From CAZEPJ01 sp964514105 (GTDB lineage: Bacteria; Desulfobacterota; Desulfocorpusculales; Desulfocorpusculum): a stretch of DNA of 33,787 nt. Within the stretch, counting starts at the first letter, position 1, and each line of letters begins with the position of its first letter. Shown in pieces: positions 32,865-33,787 of the stretch. The stretch lies in contig CAZEPJ010000050.1 of assembly GCA_964514105.1 (NCBI GenBank), positions 1 through 33,787 on the forward strand, in the 5' to 3' direction. The translations under genes were made by a program, and so were the position numbers. The notes under the pieces were generated by a model, which saw only the letters and a program-made list of their open reading frames with translations, was not told the origin of the DNA and did not search any database.

Positions 32865-32875
32865 CCCCCGGCCGT

Positions 32876-33697
32876 CTAGCCCATCTCCCTGCCCAGGGCC
32901 TCGGAGCGCAGGGTCGCGGCCTCCACGGCCCTTTGCAACAGGGAACGGAAGGCGCCCCGTTCCAGCTCGGCCAGGGCCGCCAGGGTCGTGCCGCCGGGAG
33001 AGGCCACCTGGTCCTTGAGTACGGCCGGGTGTTCCCCGGTGGCCAGGACCATCTCGGCCGCGCCCTTGGTGGTCTGCAGGACCATGGTCCGGGCCAGGGG
33101 GCGGGGGAGACCCATGCGCACGCCCGCCTCGATAAGCGCTTCGAGAAACAGAAAGACGTAGGCCGGTCCGGTGCCGTTGAGGCCGGTGATTGCGTCCATC
33201 CACTTCTCCTGGGCCTCCACCACCGCCCCCACGGCCTGGAAGATGGCGCGGGCGCGATCCATGTCTTGGGTCGATGCCGCCTTGCCGGGTGCCAGGGCCG
33301 TGCATCCTTTCCCGATGAGGCAAGGCGTGTTGGGCATGGCCCGGATCACCCGAGTCCCCTTGCCCAGCCGCCCTTCCAGGCTGGCCAGCGAGACCCCCGC
33401 GGCCACGCTCACGACCAAATGCCTCTTGCCGGTCTTGGGGCCCATCTCCCCCAGGAGCGGCCCCATATCCTGCGGCTTCACAGCCAGGATGAGGGTGGTG
33501 CACTGACTCGGCAGGTCCGCCGATGTCCGGGTCGTTCGGATCCCGTATCTGGCCACGAGCTCCGCGGCCCGCTCCTGCCGGATGTCCGAGGCCAGGACCC
33601 GCTCCGCTTCGCAGAATCCCGCCTCCAGGAGTCCTCGGATCAACGCCTCCCCCATCTGGCCGGCGCCGGCAAACCCCACCTCCACGCTCCCGTCCAT
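32876..33697 (-). CDS. proC: Pyrroline-5-carboxylate reductase
   Basis: ATG 33697 follows CAAGGAGGGG, so the ten residues of frame upstream are not used. The 273-residue enzyme performs the last step of proline synthesis with NAD(P)H. GFAGAGQMGEALIRGLL is the dinucleotide site, ILAVKPQDM follows strand four, and VIRAMPNTPCLIGKGCTAL and GLNGTGPAYVFLFLEALIEA lead to DQVASPGGTTLAAL, the substrate loop. Convergent with maf-yggS. proC and yggS are often neighbours, but normally in one direction. Confidence 0.96.
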   Translation of the reverse strand: MDGSVEVGFAGAGQMGEALIRGLLEAGFCEAERVLASDIRQERAAELVARYGIRTTRTSADLPSQCTTLILAVKPQDMGPLLGEMGPKTGKRHLVVSVAAGVSLASLEGRLGKGTRVIRAMPNTPCLIGKGCTALAPGKAASTQDMDRARAIFQAVGAVVEAQEKWMDAITGLNGTGPAYVFLFLEALIEAGVRMGLPRPLARTMVLQTTKGAAEMVLATGEHPAVLKDQVASPGGTTLAALAELERGAFRSLLQRAVEAATLRSEALGREMG

Positions 33698-33731
33698 GGA
33701 TTCCCCTCCTTGTAGCCCGTGCGGCAACGAG

Positions 33732-33761
33732 ACTCTATCCCACCCCCCCCGATCGTGTCAA
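33732..33761 (-). promoter_or_regulatory. Sigma-70 promoter of proC
   Basis: TTGACA (33756-33761 on minus) and TAGAGT (33732-33737) are 18 bases apart, separated by a G-rich spacer. The leader to ATG 33697 is about 28 bases. Confidence 0.5.
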
Positions 33762-33787
33762 TTTCCCTCGCCCCGCGGGGGCGGGGG

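Noticed and set aside
32865..32875. Terminator between convergent yggS and proC
   Set aside because: Only 11 bases separate the stops and no hairpin with a T-run is visible.

Overview
The window is about 34 kb of G+C-rich bacterial DNA. It carries two runs of exactly 100 N (4297-4396, 10037-10136), which look like fixed-length scaffold gaps, so this is a draft or metagenome assembly. Gene content points to an anaerobic or facultative bacterium of the Desulfobacterota (former Deltaproteobacteria) or a similar lineage. The indicators are many CoA-thioester enzymes, an ETF, two 4-hydroxybutyryl-CoA dehydratase-family proteins, a B12-dependent acyl-CoA mutase, an orphan ADP-forming acyl-CoA synthetase beta subunit and a TRAP T-component-type protein. 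Taxonomy is an inference. No rRNA, tRNA, CRISPR array or insertion sequence was seen.

Region 1 (1-4850, minus strand): a large RHS/YD-repeat protein runs off the left edge. It ends in the window just after a PxxxxDPxGL self-cleavage motif, at the start of a variable toxin-like tip. Upstream and co-directional lies a CsgG-type lipoprotein, interrupted by the first gap. In front of that gene is a well-formed sigma-54 promoter signature with an IHF-like AT-rich site.

Region 2 (4917-9969): an orphan ATP-grasp acyl-CoA synthetase subunit, a TatT-like lipid/TRAP accessory protein and a 3-hydroxyacyl-CoA dehydrogenase lie on minus. An SDR dehydrogenase and an exported MetX-like alpha/beta hydrolase are divergent on plus.

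Region 3 (10137-16967, minus): a GntR/FCD regulator heads a run of genes. In order these are a methylmalonyl-CoA-mutase-like catalytic subunit, a B12-binding subunit, an EamA transporter, a PaaK-type CoA ligase and a 4-hydroxybutyryl-CoA dehydratase-like protein cut by the second gap. A sigma-70 promoter with a TGGTC-A-GACCA palindrome on its start-site side precedes the regulator. The mutase keeps the fold but has changed substrate-pocket residues, including the usual catalytic His, so its substrate should be considered unknown.

Region 4 (17540-31473, minus): a TetR regulator with a 16-bp palindrome upstream is followed by a long-chain-type acyl-CoA synthetase and a Liv-type ABC importer (G, H, M, K, F). 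After these come an acyl-CoA dehydrogenase, EtfB, EtfA, a second and more divergent 4-hydroxybutyryl-CoA dehydratase homologue and a double-hotdog MaoC hydratase. Together regions 2-4 read as an uptake, activation, oxidation and skeleton-rearrangement system for an unidentified, probably branched or hydroxylated, carboxylic acid.

Region 5 (31547-33761): housekeeping genes maf and yggS on plus converge on proC on minus.
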